Position numbers and translations under genes: made by a program. The notes below the pieces were generated by a model. It saw nothing but the letters and a program-made list of their open reading frames with translations. It was not told the origin of the DNA and ran no database searches. This document shows, piece by piece, positions 46,656-55,164 of a DNA stretch of 64,000 nucleotides. Within the stretch, counting starts at the first letter, position 1, and every line of letters begins with the position of its first letter. Origin of the DNA: Methylomonas rosea (GTDB lineage: Bacteria > Pseudomonadota > Gammaproteobacteria > Methylococcales > Methylomonadaceae); the NCBI RefSeq assembly GCF_024505055.1, contig NZ_JANIBL010000017.1:1-64000 (forward strand), in the 5' to 3' direction.

Positions 46656-49600
46656 TTAAAAAGCGAAAGTCCAGGTGGCATTGAGGCTTCCCTCTCGCTC
46701 TAACTGATAGCCATTGTAATTGTCAGCCACCGGTTGCAGCCATTCGACGCTGACCTGATGGCCGGTGAGCGGCCCTTCAGGAATGGTTGCGTTTAGCCCA
46801 AATCCTACATCCCAAAAACGACCGCCGTAATTGCTCGCATAGTCCACTGTCGACGTCGTGGAATGAGCACGGTTAAACTCGCCTTGAATGCGGCCCTGCT
46901 CAGAATATATGCCGCGAATCGAAGTGGATAGCCAATTGAGTACCTGATAACTACCCCAAGCGGTGGATTGGAAAACATCGCCAAGTGCATAACCAACTCG
47001 GTTACGATTTTGCATCCGCTTGATACCGCCGAGCTGGGCGCCCCAAGACCACTCTTCGGACTGACCGGTATAAGTCAGGCTGGGTCTAAAATCCCAGGTG
47101 CCGCTGCCGATTTGCATGCCGTAATCTTGTAATTCGCTGGTCATGGAATCCTGACCGTCGACCGTCACTTCATTGTCCCCGGTTGGCGCACTGACCCCTA
47201 AGCTTAAGTGAACATGATGACCAGGCATGTCGAATACCTTGATCATGGCCGCCATTATTGTGTCGCCTAAAGCGCCGCTACTGTGTCCGCTGCCGTGCTC
47301 GTTTTCAACTGTCGTGCCGGGCACCTCCGCAAGGGACATTTTCATATCCATAATCTGCGGCATCAGCATCAGATTTAGCCAGTCGGTGGGAGCGTACATG
47401 AGGTCGAGCATGTGCATGTTCATACTCATTTCCGTAGGACGTGACGCGCATTCGTTAGAGCCGCACGCAAGATGTAATAGCGATGCATCCTCCATTGCGT
47501 GGTCGCCATGCCGGATATCGCCGGTCTGGTTCGCATACATATAGCGATAACCAACCATAAATTCTCCCGGGGCGTTCATCATATGACCATACATGACGCC
47601 CGCTGGTAACGGAGCGCCGTGGTGATGCATATTCTGATGCTCGCTGTGTTGCGAACGCGGTGCGCCGAGATTGACATTCAAGCCGGCATGCACCAGATAA
47701 TAACTGTAATCTGCATAACTATTGTCTTCTCCGCCGCCGAGTTTTAAGCCGCTTTGGCGCGTGTAGTATTCAAAGCCTGCATCGAGTTTAATGCCTTTGC
47801 TGAGTTGTTTACTAAACGAGATGCCACCGCTCAAGGCGCCGAAATCGGCTAGCCGGAAATCACTGGAGTAGTGGTCGTCGGCGCGAGGTGCCAGGAAATA
47901 TGGGGCGAAAAATTCCGCTTGCGATTGCGAGTAATAGCGCATGCTTGGCGTGATCGTGAAACCCATCGGTAAGCTTTGATACCAAGCAAACTCGAAAGTA
48001 TGCGAATTCACGCCCCAATCGTCCCTGTAATAGCGGTAATCGAAATGTAATGAGGCATCCAGTGCTGGAATATGTTGATTGATGCGATTGGATAACGACC
48101 ACTGATTGCGTTGATCAGGACGAACTTCGCGGAATAGATCTATTCCGACCATTTCTAAATTGGTGATGGAGTTCCAATTGAAAGGGTTTCCCGACGAAGC
48201 CATTTGGATTTGATAATACTCTTCCGGAGTGACTTCTCCTCGCACATAGACGAACTTATACGGATTGCTCAAATAGCCGTTCTGGTTGGTATAACTTAGC
48301 GTGGATTGGATCAGGGTATTTTTTGTGATTACTTGCGAAAGACCTATGTTAAATCCGTGATAGTTGCTGTTTTCGTCGAGTCGTGAGTAGCCGGGCGAAT
48401 CGCTACCGCCGTGCGCATGTCCGCTACTGGCCGCATGCTGGTTATCGGTGGATCGCGAAATCTGATTGCTCGAGGTGTTGTAACCCAAAGAGACTGTTGT
48501 CAGCTTATTGTTGAACTCATGGCTGACGTTGATCGAACCGAAATTCGAAACGAAATCCGGTTCCTCAGATTTACCGCCGGAAAATGCCAAGGTGTAGTCG
48601 TCAAAATAATATTTGCCACTAAATGTCGGCATGGTGCGGGTTTCAATAGGTTGCTCTTGAAATTTTTGCACAATGGTGGTCATCGGTGGGGTCATGCGGT
48701 TCAGCACGGCAGCGTAGGCCTGGATGGTGAGTTGTTTGGTTAACTCGGTTTGCAGCGCGGAAAAGCTTGCATTCAATTCAGCGGTTTTGCCGGCTTCGAA
48801 ATTGTTCAAAGCTGCTTGCCAGGCGATGGCAGCGGGGCTGCCTGAAGACACTAATTTATCGTAAGCGATTCGGATGTTGTCGACGTTAACCAGGAACTGA
48901 CTGGCACCAAGATTAGCGGCTTCCGTAGACGTTAAAAATCCCGGAGCACTGGTGCCGGCAATGGGGTTGCCGGCAGAGGTTGTGCCTTTAAAATGAATCC
49001 AAAGCGCGTTGATGCCGCTAGCCGCGCTAAATGTACCGTCCAGGGCTAGTGAGCCGTCAAATCGCAAATTGGGGGCGCTATTGGTTTGGGTTACAGTCTG
49101 GTATGCGTTTCTCGTAGCGTAATTTGTTCCGTCGCCTGTTGACAGGCTTGGATTAGACGGTGCATTAAACCCCAGGATTTCCCACACCCCGCTTTTTGGA
49201 TTACCGGGGTCAATATTGTCCCAATCAAGCGATAATACTCTGAAGGCGCTGCCGTCCAAGGCCCTTAGATAAATCCCCGTGGAGTCGTTGTGATACGCCA
49301 GCCGGATACCGCTTCCGCTGGCATCGCTGTGAAGGTGATTGGTAGGATTGCCGTCGTCTACCACGCCCAACACAAACCCTGACTCTACATAACAGTCTGC
49401 GCAAGCCCCGCTGGCAGCGGTATTGGCTTCTCCTGAATACGAGCCTTGGGTCATGCCTTCAAAATTGATGGTCACGTTTTCTGTGACTGTTGTAGTTGTT
49501 GCTCCCGGCGGTTGCGGATTATCGAGTTTAAACTGATTTATGGCGGCATTAAACTGAGCTGACTTTTGCGATTCAATCGACAAATCTATATCTGCTTTAG

Positions 49601-50024
49601 CGGGGTCGTAGATAGCGCGGAAATCGGCAAACGTATTGAGTCCTCCCAATATTGTCAGTCCGCCGGCAGTGACCCCCTGAGATGCAGCCGACACAATGTC
49701 GACATTACTGTTCAGCACGCCGTCCTCATAGCGCGACTGGTTAGTCATGGTTTTGGGAAGACTAAAGGCTGGTGTCGCGCCGCTGTAGGTGTCCCGGTCT
49801 ATGCTGAATGATAACTCCAAGCGTTCCTTGTAGGGCACGGTAAAGTCGGCGTGATACACGTCGACCTGCATGCGGTTGTTGCTTTCCTGATAGTGGCCGT
49901 AGTGCAGATTTAGTTGCGGCTCGGCGCCGGGTGTGGCGGCATCCGCCTGTAAACCTGGCAGGCTCAGCGCCGCTGTTGTGAGAGCGGCTAATGTCCTTCG
50001 GTTATCGGCGTTAGTTACAGCCAC
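46656..50024 (-). CDS. Giant DUF3570 outer-membrane protein with inserted domain and second barrel
   Basis: 1122 residues from the GTG at 50024, which follows GGAGG and overlaps the DUF4266 stop; upstream ATGs are possible. Signal peptide to ~29. DUF3570 N part: FTVPYKERLELSFSIDRDTY. Residues ~180-390 are an inserted domain matching the protein at 51.3 kb, with C208/C211 (CADC), H230/H232 (NHLH) and YHND. DUF3570 C part: RYYRDDWG, SMRYYSQSQAEFFAPYF, SDFRLADFGALSGG. From ~805 on a second barrel-like part is Met/His-rich (NMHHHG, MYGHMM, MSMNMHMLDLMYAP). Ends WTFAF, an outer-membrane terminus. Usual DUF3570 proteins are roughly 400-450 residues. Function unknown; last gene of the thioredoxin-DUF4266 operon. 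Confidence 0.85.
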   Translation of the reverse strand: MAVTNADNRRTLAALTTAALSLPGLQADAATPGAEPQLNLHYGHYQESNNRMQVDVYHADFTVPYKERLELSFSIDRDTYSGATPAFSLPKTMTNQSRYEDGVLNSNVDIVSAASQGVTAGGLTILGGLNTFADFRAIYDPAKADIDLSIESQKSAQFNAAINQFKLDNPQPPGATTTTVTENVTINFEGMTQGSYSGEANTAASGACADCYVESGFVLGVVDDGNPTNHLHSDASGSGIRLAYHNDSTGIYLRALDGSAFRVLSLDWDNIDPGNPKSGVWEILGFNAPSNPSLSTGDGTNYATRNAYQTVTQTNSAPNLRFDGSLALDGTFSAASGINALWIHFKGTTSAGNPIAGTSAPGFLTSTEAANLGASQFLVNVDNIRIAYDKLVSSGSPAAIAWQAALNNFEAGKTAELNASFSALQTELTKQLTIQAYAAVLNRMTPPMTTIVQKFQEQPIETRTMPTFSGKYYFDDYTLAFSGGKSEEPDFVSNFGSINVSHEFNNKLTTVSLGYNTSSNQISRSTDNQHAASSGHAHGGSDSPGYSRLDENSNYHGFNIGLSQVITKNTLIQSTLSYTNQNGYLSNPYKFVYVRGEVTPEEYYQIQMASSGNPFNWNSITNLEMVGIDLFREVRPDQRNQWSLSNRINQHIPALDASLHFDYRYYRDDWGVNSHTFEFAWYQSLPMGFTITPSMRYYSQSQAEFFAPYFLAPRADDHYSSDFRLADFGALSGGISFSKQLSKGIKLDAGFEYYTRQSGLKLGGGEDNSYADYSYYLVHAGLNVNLGAPRSQHSEHQNMHHHGAPLPAGVMYGHMMNAPGEFMVGYRYMYANQTGDIRHGDHAMEDASLLHLACGSNECASRPTEMSMNMHMLDLMYAPTDWLNLMLMPQIMDMKMSLAEVPGTTVENEHGSGHSSGALGDTIMAAMIKVFDMPGHHVHLSLGVSAPTGDNEVTVDGQDSMTSELQDYGMQIGSGTWDFRPSLTYTGQSEEWSWGAQLGGIKRMQNRNRVGYALGDVFQSTAWGSYQVLNWLSTSIRGIYSEQGRIQGEFNRAHSTTSTVDYASNYGGRFWDVGFGLNATIPEGPLTGHQVSVEWLQPVADNYNGYQLEREGSLNATWTFAF

Positions 50025-50253
50025 AACCGCCGCCTCCGCCGGCATGACCGCCCTGCGAAGCTTCCTTGCTCGTAAAAATGTGGTCACGAATGTGGCTTAA
50101 ATTCGGATTGGGTGTGATCGCCATGCTCTCTTTCGCCAGATTACCTCTTTCCCAGGGCGAAACGTTTGCGCAACCCGTTAAAACACCTAGTGCGTAAGCA
50201 ATTATCAGGTTTTTTGAGAGGCAGCTGAGCATATAAGACTGTTCGGACTTCAT
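50011..50253 (-). CDS. DUF4266 lipoprotein with Gly/Cys-rich C-terminus
   Basis: An 80-residue lipoprotein with lipobox VLTGC (Cys28). VSPWERGNLAKESM and HIFTSKEASQGG are the DUF4266 core. The end, GGHAGGGGGCGCN, has two cysteines separated by one glycine and is typical of the family. DUF4266 and DUF3570 are commonly adjacent, but their role is not established. The start overlaps the thioredoxin gene stop by four bases; the end overlaps the DUF3570 GTG by 14 bases. An inner ATG (50232) is also possible. Confidence 0.9.
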   Translation of the reverse strand: MKSEQSYMLSCLSKNLIIAYALGVLTGCANVSPWERGNLAKESMAITPNPNLSHIRDHIFTSKEASQGGHAGGGGGCGCN

Positions 50254-50753
50254 TGCTTTATTAGCTGGTCAATCTCATTTTGTATCGACGTTTGATCCTC
50301 GTCTCGATAGCCGAGGTGAATATGTCGAACAACGCCTTGCTTGTCGATGATGTAGCTGGATGGCATCGCTTTTACACCAAACGAATTTGGGCATTTGCCC
50401 TGTGGGTCTAAAGCGATCGGGTAGTTTACGGAATGCTCATTTAAAAACTGCTGAAGCGTATCGTCGTCTTCGTCCACATTAATCGCAATTATTTCAAACT
50501 GGTCTTTGGATAATTGCTGGTAAAGATGATTGAAAAAAGGTATCGATTTCAAGCACGGTGGACACCACGTGGCCCAGAAATCCACCAGAACGACCTTGCC
50601 GTGATAGCTTTTGATATTAAAGGATTGAGCACTAGCCAGTTTAGCGTCGCAATTCGGTGCTGCCTCGTTTTGTTCTAAGGCTGTTGCACTAGTGGAGGCT
50701 GCCAATAAAATTGCTGAAAGAATGGCGGGTGCGTTCATTAGAGTGAAATTCAA
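50250..50753 (-). CDS. TlpA-like exported thioredoxin
   Basis: A 167-residue protein with a signal peptide (cleavage near residue 25) and a thioredoxin fold. WATWCPPC has C64 and C67; KAMPSSYIIDKQG contains the cis-proline. Such proteins act in the periplasm as reductants for cytochrome c maturation or for metal-site cysteines. First gene of the operon with DUF4266 and DUF3570, so its partner may be the cysteines in those proteins (inference). Confidence 0.92.
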   Translation of the reverse strand: MNFTLMNAPAILSAILLAASTSATALEQNEAAPNCDAKLASAQSFNIKSYHGKVVLVDFWATWCPPCLKSIPFFNHLYQQLSKDQFEIIAINVDEDDDTLQQFLNEHSVNYPIALDPQGKCPNSFGVKAMPSSYIIDKQGVVRHIHLGYRDEDQTSIQNEIDQLIKQ

Positions 50754-50839
50754 AATTATAGTAAAGCAGTTATCGTGCCAAATTGTTTTTGTGTTTCCTG
50801 GGGCAGTTCGAGAGGTAATCTAATTCAGGAGTAGGTGAA

Positions 50840-50869
50840 ATGCCCTATAGCGAGGTATATGACATAGTT
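50840..50869 (-). promoter_or_regulatory. Shared upstream element, copy 2 (contains TATATGACATAGTT)
   Basis: ATGCC (50840) then TATATGACATAGTT (50856-50869), in the same order as copy 1. It lies ~100 bases before the TlpA gene start and ~400 before the divergent gene at 51270. The remaining part of the 516-base gap (50754-51269) contains no gene. Confidence 0.45.
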
Positions 50870-51269
50870 TAATTATGAGGGGGTATTTTTAGGGTGAGTG
50901 CTTTTAGTTCTAAGTTCTATTTTTGGGTTATGTCGATATCAATAGTCGAAGCAGGTTGCGAGCATAAGCCGCCTGAGCGCATGGTTAACCAGAACCAGGA
51001 AAACTAAAGGTAAATCATGGGTTTTCTTGCGACTGACTCGCCGTGTTAACCACATTCAATTTGCTTTTACCTTAAAGCAGAGAGTATTCGAAAGAATTTA
51101 GCAGGGTTGTGGTATGTATTTTGCTTAGAGCGTAAGGGGGTATGTCTGTTGCGCAATCTGAAAGTTTCGTGTCAGGCAGTTTTTAAAAGAGAAAGCGCGT
51201 TAGGCCCGGGTGGTTGGGTTCTAGAGGTTTTGGGTGTTTCTCGTTTTTTATAAACATTTGGAGTAGTTA

Positions 51270-52148
51270 ATGAAGAAAAAATTAAAGCTAGTCAGTCAAG
51301 TATTGTTCGCGGGCCTGCTAAGTGCTTCTGGCGCAGCATCGGCGATTTCCACAATCAACTTTAACCCAGTTCCTTCCGGTGAGGTTGATGAATTTGGAGA
51401 CCCAATCGTTACGGGTGGTATGCCGGGTAGCGTGGCCGGTTACGCCAACGTATCCGGTAACTGTGTGGCTTGCTACCATGAAACGACCGCCGATGGCGAA
51501 TTTGTAATGGGTACTTTGAGCGATTTGCTTGGTTCAAATCATGTGCACGGCGAAACTAACAACGGAAGTTCTTCTGTGGGTTATCACAACGATTCTTCAG
51601 GTGTTTACATCAGAAGAGCGGATGGTGGTGCCTTTACGGCATTTTCATTGTATTGGGATACTATCAATAGCGAAAATCCCAAAAGCGGTGTTTGGGAAAT
51701 CTTGGGATTTAATACCGCCTATAACACCTCAGCGCTGACCGGCACTGTGTTCGGAAATATAGCTGCGGAAGGCGACGCTTTGCATGATGGCGATGGTAGC
51801 AATTATCCTAGTCGCGTAGCCTATCAAACCGTTACGCAAAGTGGTGCCAGCCCCCGCACGGAAGGCACTCTGACCTTGAACAGCGATTTTAATGATGCGG
51901 ATGGTATCAACGCGATCTGGATTCATTTTAAAGGCACAGGTTCTAGTGGTGCCAATATTGCCGGCAACTCCGGATCTGGGTATTTAACAGCGGCAGAAGC
52001 AAATGCGCTTGGTGCAAGTCAGTTCAAGGTGAATATAGACGATGTCGTGGTTGGATCCGTAGCAGCTGTTCCTGTGCCTGGCGCTGTATGGATGTTCGGT
52101 AGTGGCTTGCTCGGATTGTTGTCTTTTGCTCGTCGCAGAGCTGCTTAA
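51270..52148 (+). CDS. Exported protein with VPVP sorting tail and CxxC/HxH domain
   Basis: A 292-residue protein. Signal peptide ends near GAASA (25). The body, ~28-270, matches the inserted domain of the DUF3570 protein along its length: SGVWEILGFN, AYQTVTQ, IWIHFKGT, LGASQFKVN. C65/C68 (NCVACYH), H91/H93 (NHVH) and YHNDS (105-109) are the shared polar motifs. It ends VPVPGAVWMFGSGLLGLLSF with ARRRA, a PEP-CTERM-like tail. It diverges from the thioredoxin operon. CVACYH is not a haem motif because a Tyr separates the second Cys from His. Confidence 0.85.
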   Translation: MKKKLKLVSQVLFAGLLSASGAASAISTINFNPVPSGEVDEFGDPIVTGGMPGSVAGYANVSGNCVACYHETTADGEFVMGTLSDLLGSNHVHGETNNGSSSVGYHNDSSGVYIRRADGGAFTAFSLYWDTINSENPKSGVWEILGFNTAYNTSALTGTVFGNIAAEGDALHDGDGSNYPSRVAYQTVTQSGASPRTEGTLTLNSDFNDADGINAIWIHFKGTGSSGANIAGNSGSGYLTAAEANALGASQFKVNIDDVVVGSVAAVPVPGAVWMFGSGLLGLLSFARRRAA

Positions 52149-52236
52149 TCCTTTCGAGATCGATTGAGTATCACTGAATATTAATTGCAGCTACTTTAAG
52201 CGCTATTACATTCTTTAAGCGTTGAGGCATAAAACG

Positions 52237-52275
52237 AAAGGTGGTGGCTGTAAATTCAGTTGCCACCTTTTTTTT
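52237..52275 (+). terminator. Rho-independent terminator after the CxxC/HxH protein gene
   Basis: AAAGGTGG pairs with CCACCTTT and runs into eight Ts. The remaining 423 bases to 52698 hold an unsupported 132-codon frame and otherwise nothing recognised. Confidence 0.8.
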
Positions 52276-52698
52276 GCCAGGCTGAGCTAACAGTTGCGGA
52301 TATGTCAAATGAAGTTATGTAGAGGGATTTGGCATGTTTTTTCAGCAGTGATGAGCCTAGTTTGCTTTGAGCGACAAGTGTTGTTTTATAAGTGTTTATT
52401 AAGTTACTGTTATATAAGAAAAAATTTGTTGATAGATTGGCCTCGGAGTTTGATGCGAAATCTTTTTTGGAGTTTTGATGGTGCGATTATTGCCTGGTTT
52501 GAGATGAACGAAATTGGCGGGCTGTTTTTGCGTTGCCGGTGGTTTGTATGTGGATTGTTAAGAAGTACGTTACAGACTAAGAGTAGGCGAATAGACACAT
52601 CTTGGGCGAGGGTGGCTCACGGCTTCAACCATAAAAATGTCGGCAACTTGGTAAATGACATTGCCACAAGGCTTAGAACTAAAAAATGTTAAGGAGTT

Positions 52699-55068
52699 AT
52701 GATGAATTTGATTGGTAAATTAATGCTTGGGGTCGGAGGGCTGCTGTTGTCGCAAGTATCATTCTCCCACGGTCCGCAGCCCATGCCGTTACAGGGTGTA
52801 CCTGTTCCTCATGTTCAAGGATTTTTGCAGGAAAAACAGTCGAATACCTGGGTCAATACGGCTGTTAATTTTTTACCGGAAGATGGTGCCGACTCGATAG
52901 TTATAGATAAACAAAAAGCAATTGCTTTAGGTAAGGCGCTGTTTTGGGATGTCAATGTCGGCAGCGACGGTATGTCTTGCGGCTCCTGTCATTTCCATGC
53001 AGGTGCTGACGCCAGAACCAAAAACCAAATTAACCCTGGACTAAAAAGCAGTAATGCTTCTGGTCAGACCTTTCAACCTCTTCCGTCAGGTGCTTTGAGC
53101 GGTGGGCCGAACTACCAATTGACTCAAACCGACTTTCCGACCTACAAATTTAACGACCCGTTGAATAAGGCAAGCGGTTTGACGTTTGCCACAGACGACG
53201 TGGTTTCTTCGGCAGGTACCTTTTCAGGCGACTTCACGGGTGTCTCGAAATTCGTCGGTAGTTCTGATCAATGCAATCGCGCGGTAAACGATCCAATTTT
53301 TCACCTGGATAGTACTGGGACTCGTCGGGTAGAACCGAGAAATGCGCCAACGGTCTTCAATGCAGTATTCAATCACCGTAATTTTTGGGATGGCCGCGCG
53401 AATAATATTTATAACGGTAGCAGTCCTTGGGGGGATCGCGATGAAAATGCTGGAGTATGGGTGAAAACGGCTTCTAAAGTGCAACCAGTCAAAAAGAACC
53501 GGTTACATCTGGAAAACGCGTCATTGGCTTCTTTAGCGATGGGGCCGCCGTTGAACGATGCCGAGATGGCTTGTCGACAACGGACCTGGCCGGAAATTGG
53601 ACGAAAACTGTTGTTAAGACAACCGTTGCAAAACCAGAAAGTACATAACGAAGACAGCGTGCTTGGGCCCATTAGTTTAAGTTCGGCAGGGAATTTGAAG
53701 CCCGGTTTGAACACCACTTATAAACAATTGGTGATGCAGTCTTTCAATCCTAAATTCTGGTCGTACGCCAGCACTGGTCCTTTCGGAAGCAGGCCGGGGC
53801 AGCCGCCTTACAATCAAATCGAAGCTAACTTTTCGATGTTTTTCGGTATTGCATTGCAGTTGTACCAAAGCACTTTGATTTCCGATCAGGCGCCGGTGGA
53901 CTTGACTCAACGCGATGCTTTCAATATCCCGACATGGCAGGGCTTGGGTTATTCGTCTGATAAGGTCGCCCGCATCGCTGACGGTTTCAATATCTTTACC
54001 AATAATCATTGCAATCTTTGCCATGCCGGACCTTTGTTGACGTCCGCTGCAATCAGCACAAACTCAGCGTTGTTGGAAGAGAATGGCAAGTTTTTTGGAC
54101 CTTCATACGCGCAAGTGCCTTACGGTCCTGATGCTCTGGGTTTGGATAATGCCACTCATGCCATTGGTGTGACTAAACATCCTAGTCTCGTCAATCGCGA
54201 TTTGATGTCTGGAGTCTTCCGAATGTACGACTTAGGGTTTGCTAATACCGGTGTTAATGACCCGAATGCTGATATAGGTCTAGGGGCAAATGATGATTTT
54301 GGCAATCCCTTATCTTTCGCTAAACAATACGTTCAATATTTGCTAGGTGCTTATGCGAATGTCAAAGATCCCGGCGTGAATCAAGTTAGAGCTTGCGATT
54401 TCATTATTGCGCTTGCGTATGAGAGCAATTCAACGAGTTCGGCTTATTTTACAACGCCTAACGGTATCCAAGCCGACGGTAGTCGCGAAGGTGTGGCAAG
54501 AGATCAAGACTGTGTTACTCCGGAATATGCATTCATTCCTACTGTTGCCGCGGCTAATACAGCGCAAGCGAATACGCCTGGTAAATTGGGTACGGTAACT
54601 TCGGGTGTTTTCAAGATCCCTACCCTAAGAAATATCGAATTGACCGGGCCTTATATGCATAACGGCAGTATGTCTACTTTAAAACAGGTAATTGAGTTTT
54701 ATTCGAGAAAAGGCAATTTTGATTCAACTAATAAGCACCAATTTGTAAACAATATTTCTCTAGCTTCAGCTAGCGAGACTGCTAGGGCAAATTTGATTGA
54801 ATTCCTCGAAACCTTAACTGACGACCGTGTCCGCTATGAGAAAGCGCCATTCGATCATCCTGAGCTGAAAGTACCGCATGGACACACCGAAAACGGTTCA
54901 GGCGGAGTTGTAGATGGTAATAGCTTAAGTGCGAATCTGGCTTTAGACGATTATTTGGAAGTTCCAGCCGTTGGTGCCAATGGGCGTACTAATAAGCTGT
55001 TGCCTTTCCATTGTCAATTAGGGCCGATTGCGCAGTCAGATCCATTGTATTCATCATGTCAGCCGTAA
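52699..55068 (+). CDS. Large di-haem cytochrome c peroxidase-like protein (SACCP-like)
   Basis: A 789-residue exported protein, signal peptide to about 23. Haem sites are C94-x2-C97-H98 (SCGSCHFH) and C438-x2-C441-H442 (HCNLCHAGP). NAPTVFNAVFNHRNFWDG and VFKIPTLRNIELTGPYMHNG are MauG/CCP-family motifs. The insert-rich size fits the novel peroxidase group founded by the copper-repressed SACCP of Methylococcus capsulatus. Activity is not known. AAGGAG precedes paired ATGs; the second (52702) has the better spacing. Followed by a sorting-tail gene. Confidence 0.88.
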   Translation: MMNLIGKLMLGVGGLLLSQVSFSHGPQPMPLQGVPVPHVQGFLQEKQSNTWVNTAVNFLPEDGADSIVIDKQKAIALGKALFWDVNVGSDGMSCGSCHFHAGADARTKNQINPGLKSSNASGQTFQPLPSGALSGGPNYQLTQTDFPTYKFNDPLNKASGLTFATDDVVSSAGTFSGDFTGVSKFVGSSDQCNRAVNDPIFHLDSTGTRRVEPRNAPTVFNAVFNHRNFWDGRANNIYNGSSPWGDRDENAGVWVKTASKVQPVKKNRLHLENASLASLAMGPPLNDAEMACRQRTWPEIGRKLLLRQPLQNQKVHNEDSVLGPISLSSAGNLKPGLNTTYKQLVMQSFNPKFWSYASTGPFGSRPGQPPYNQIEANFSMFFGIALQLYQSTLISDQAPVDLTQRDAFNIPTWQGLGYSSDKVARIADGFNIFTNNHCNLCHAGPLLTSAAISTNSALLEENGKFFGPSYAQVPYGPDALGLDNATHAIGVTKHPSLVNRDLMSGVFRMYDLGFANTGVNDPNADIGLGANDDFGNPLSFAKQYVQYLLGAYANVKDPGVNQVRACDFIIALAYESNSTSSAYFTTPNGIQADGSREGVARDQDCVTPEYAFIPTVAAANTAQANTPGKLGTVTSGVFKIPTLRNIELTGPYMHNGSMSTLKQVIEFYSRKGNFDSTNKHQFVNNISLASASETARANLIEFLETLTDDRVRYEKAPFDHPELKVPHGHTENGSGGVVDGNSLSANLALDDYLEVPAVGANGRTNKLLPFHCQLGPIAQSDPLYSSCQP

Positions 55069-55101
55069 CAATGGTTGTTTATTAAATGTTTTAAAAGTTA
55101 A

Positions 55102-55126
55102 AGCCGGTAACGGGGTTGCCGGTTTG
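55102..55126 (+). terminator. Possible terminator between the cytochrome and sorting-tail genes
   Basis: AAGCCGGTAAC and GTTGCCGGTTT form a stem with one G-T mismatch and a short G loop; only a weak T run follows. Confidence 0.4.
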
Positions 55127-55164
55127 CTTATCAAAGCAGATTTACCTTAGTTCAGGAATTAATC

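Noticed and set aside
46601..51144. GGGGGTAT motif at 46601, 50879 and 51136 in noncoding DNA
   Set aside because: An eight-base word is expected about twice in 64 kb on both strands; flanks do not align well enough to call an operator.
51330..51480. CVACYH as a haem c site in the 292-residue protein
   Set aside because: A tyrosine separates the second Cys from His, and the barrel copy has CADCYV without His.
52294..52692. 132-codon frame before the large cytochrome gene
   Set aside because: Odd composition rich in Cys, Trp and Arg, no ribosome site, and it ends just before a real ribosome site; looks like chance.
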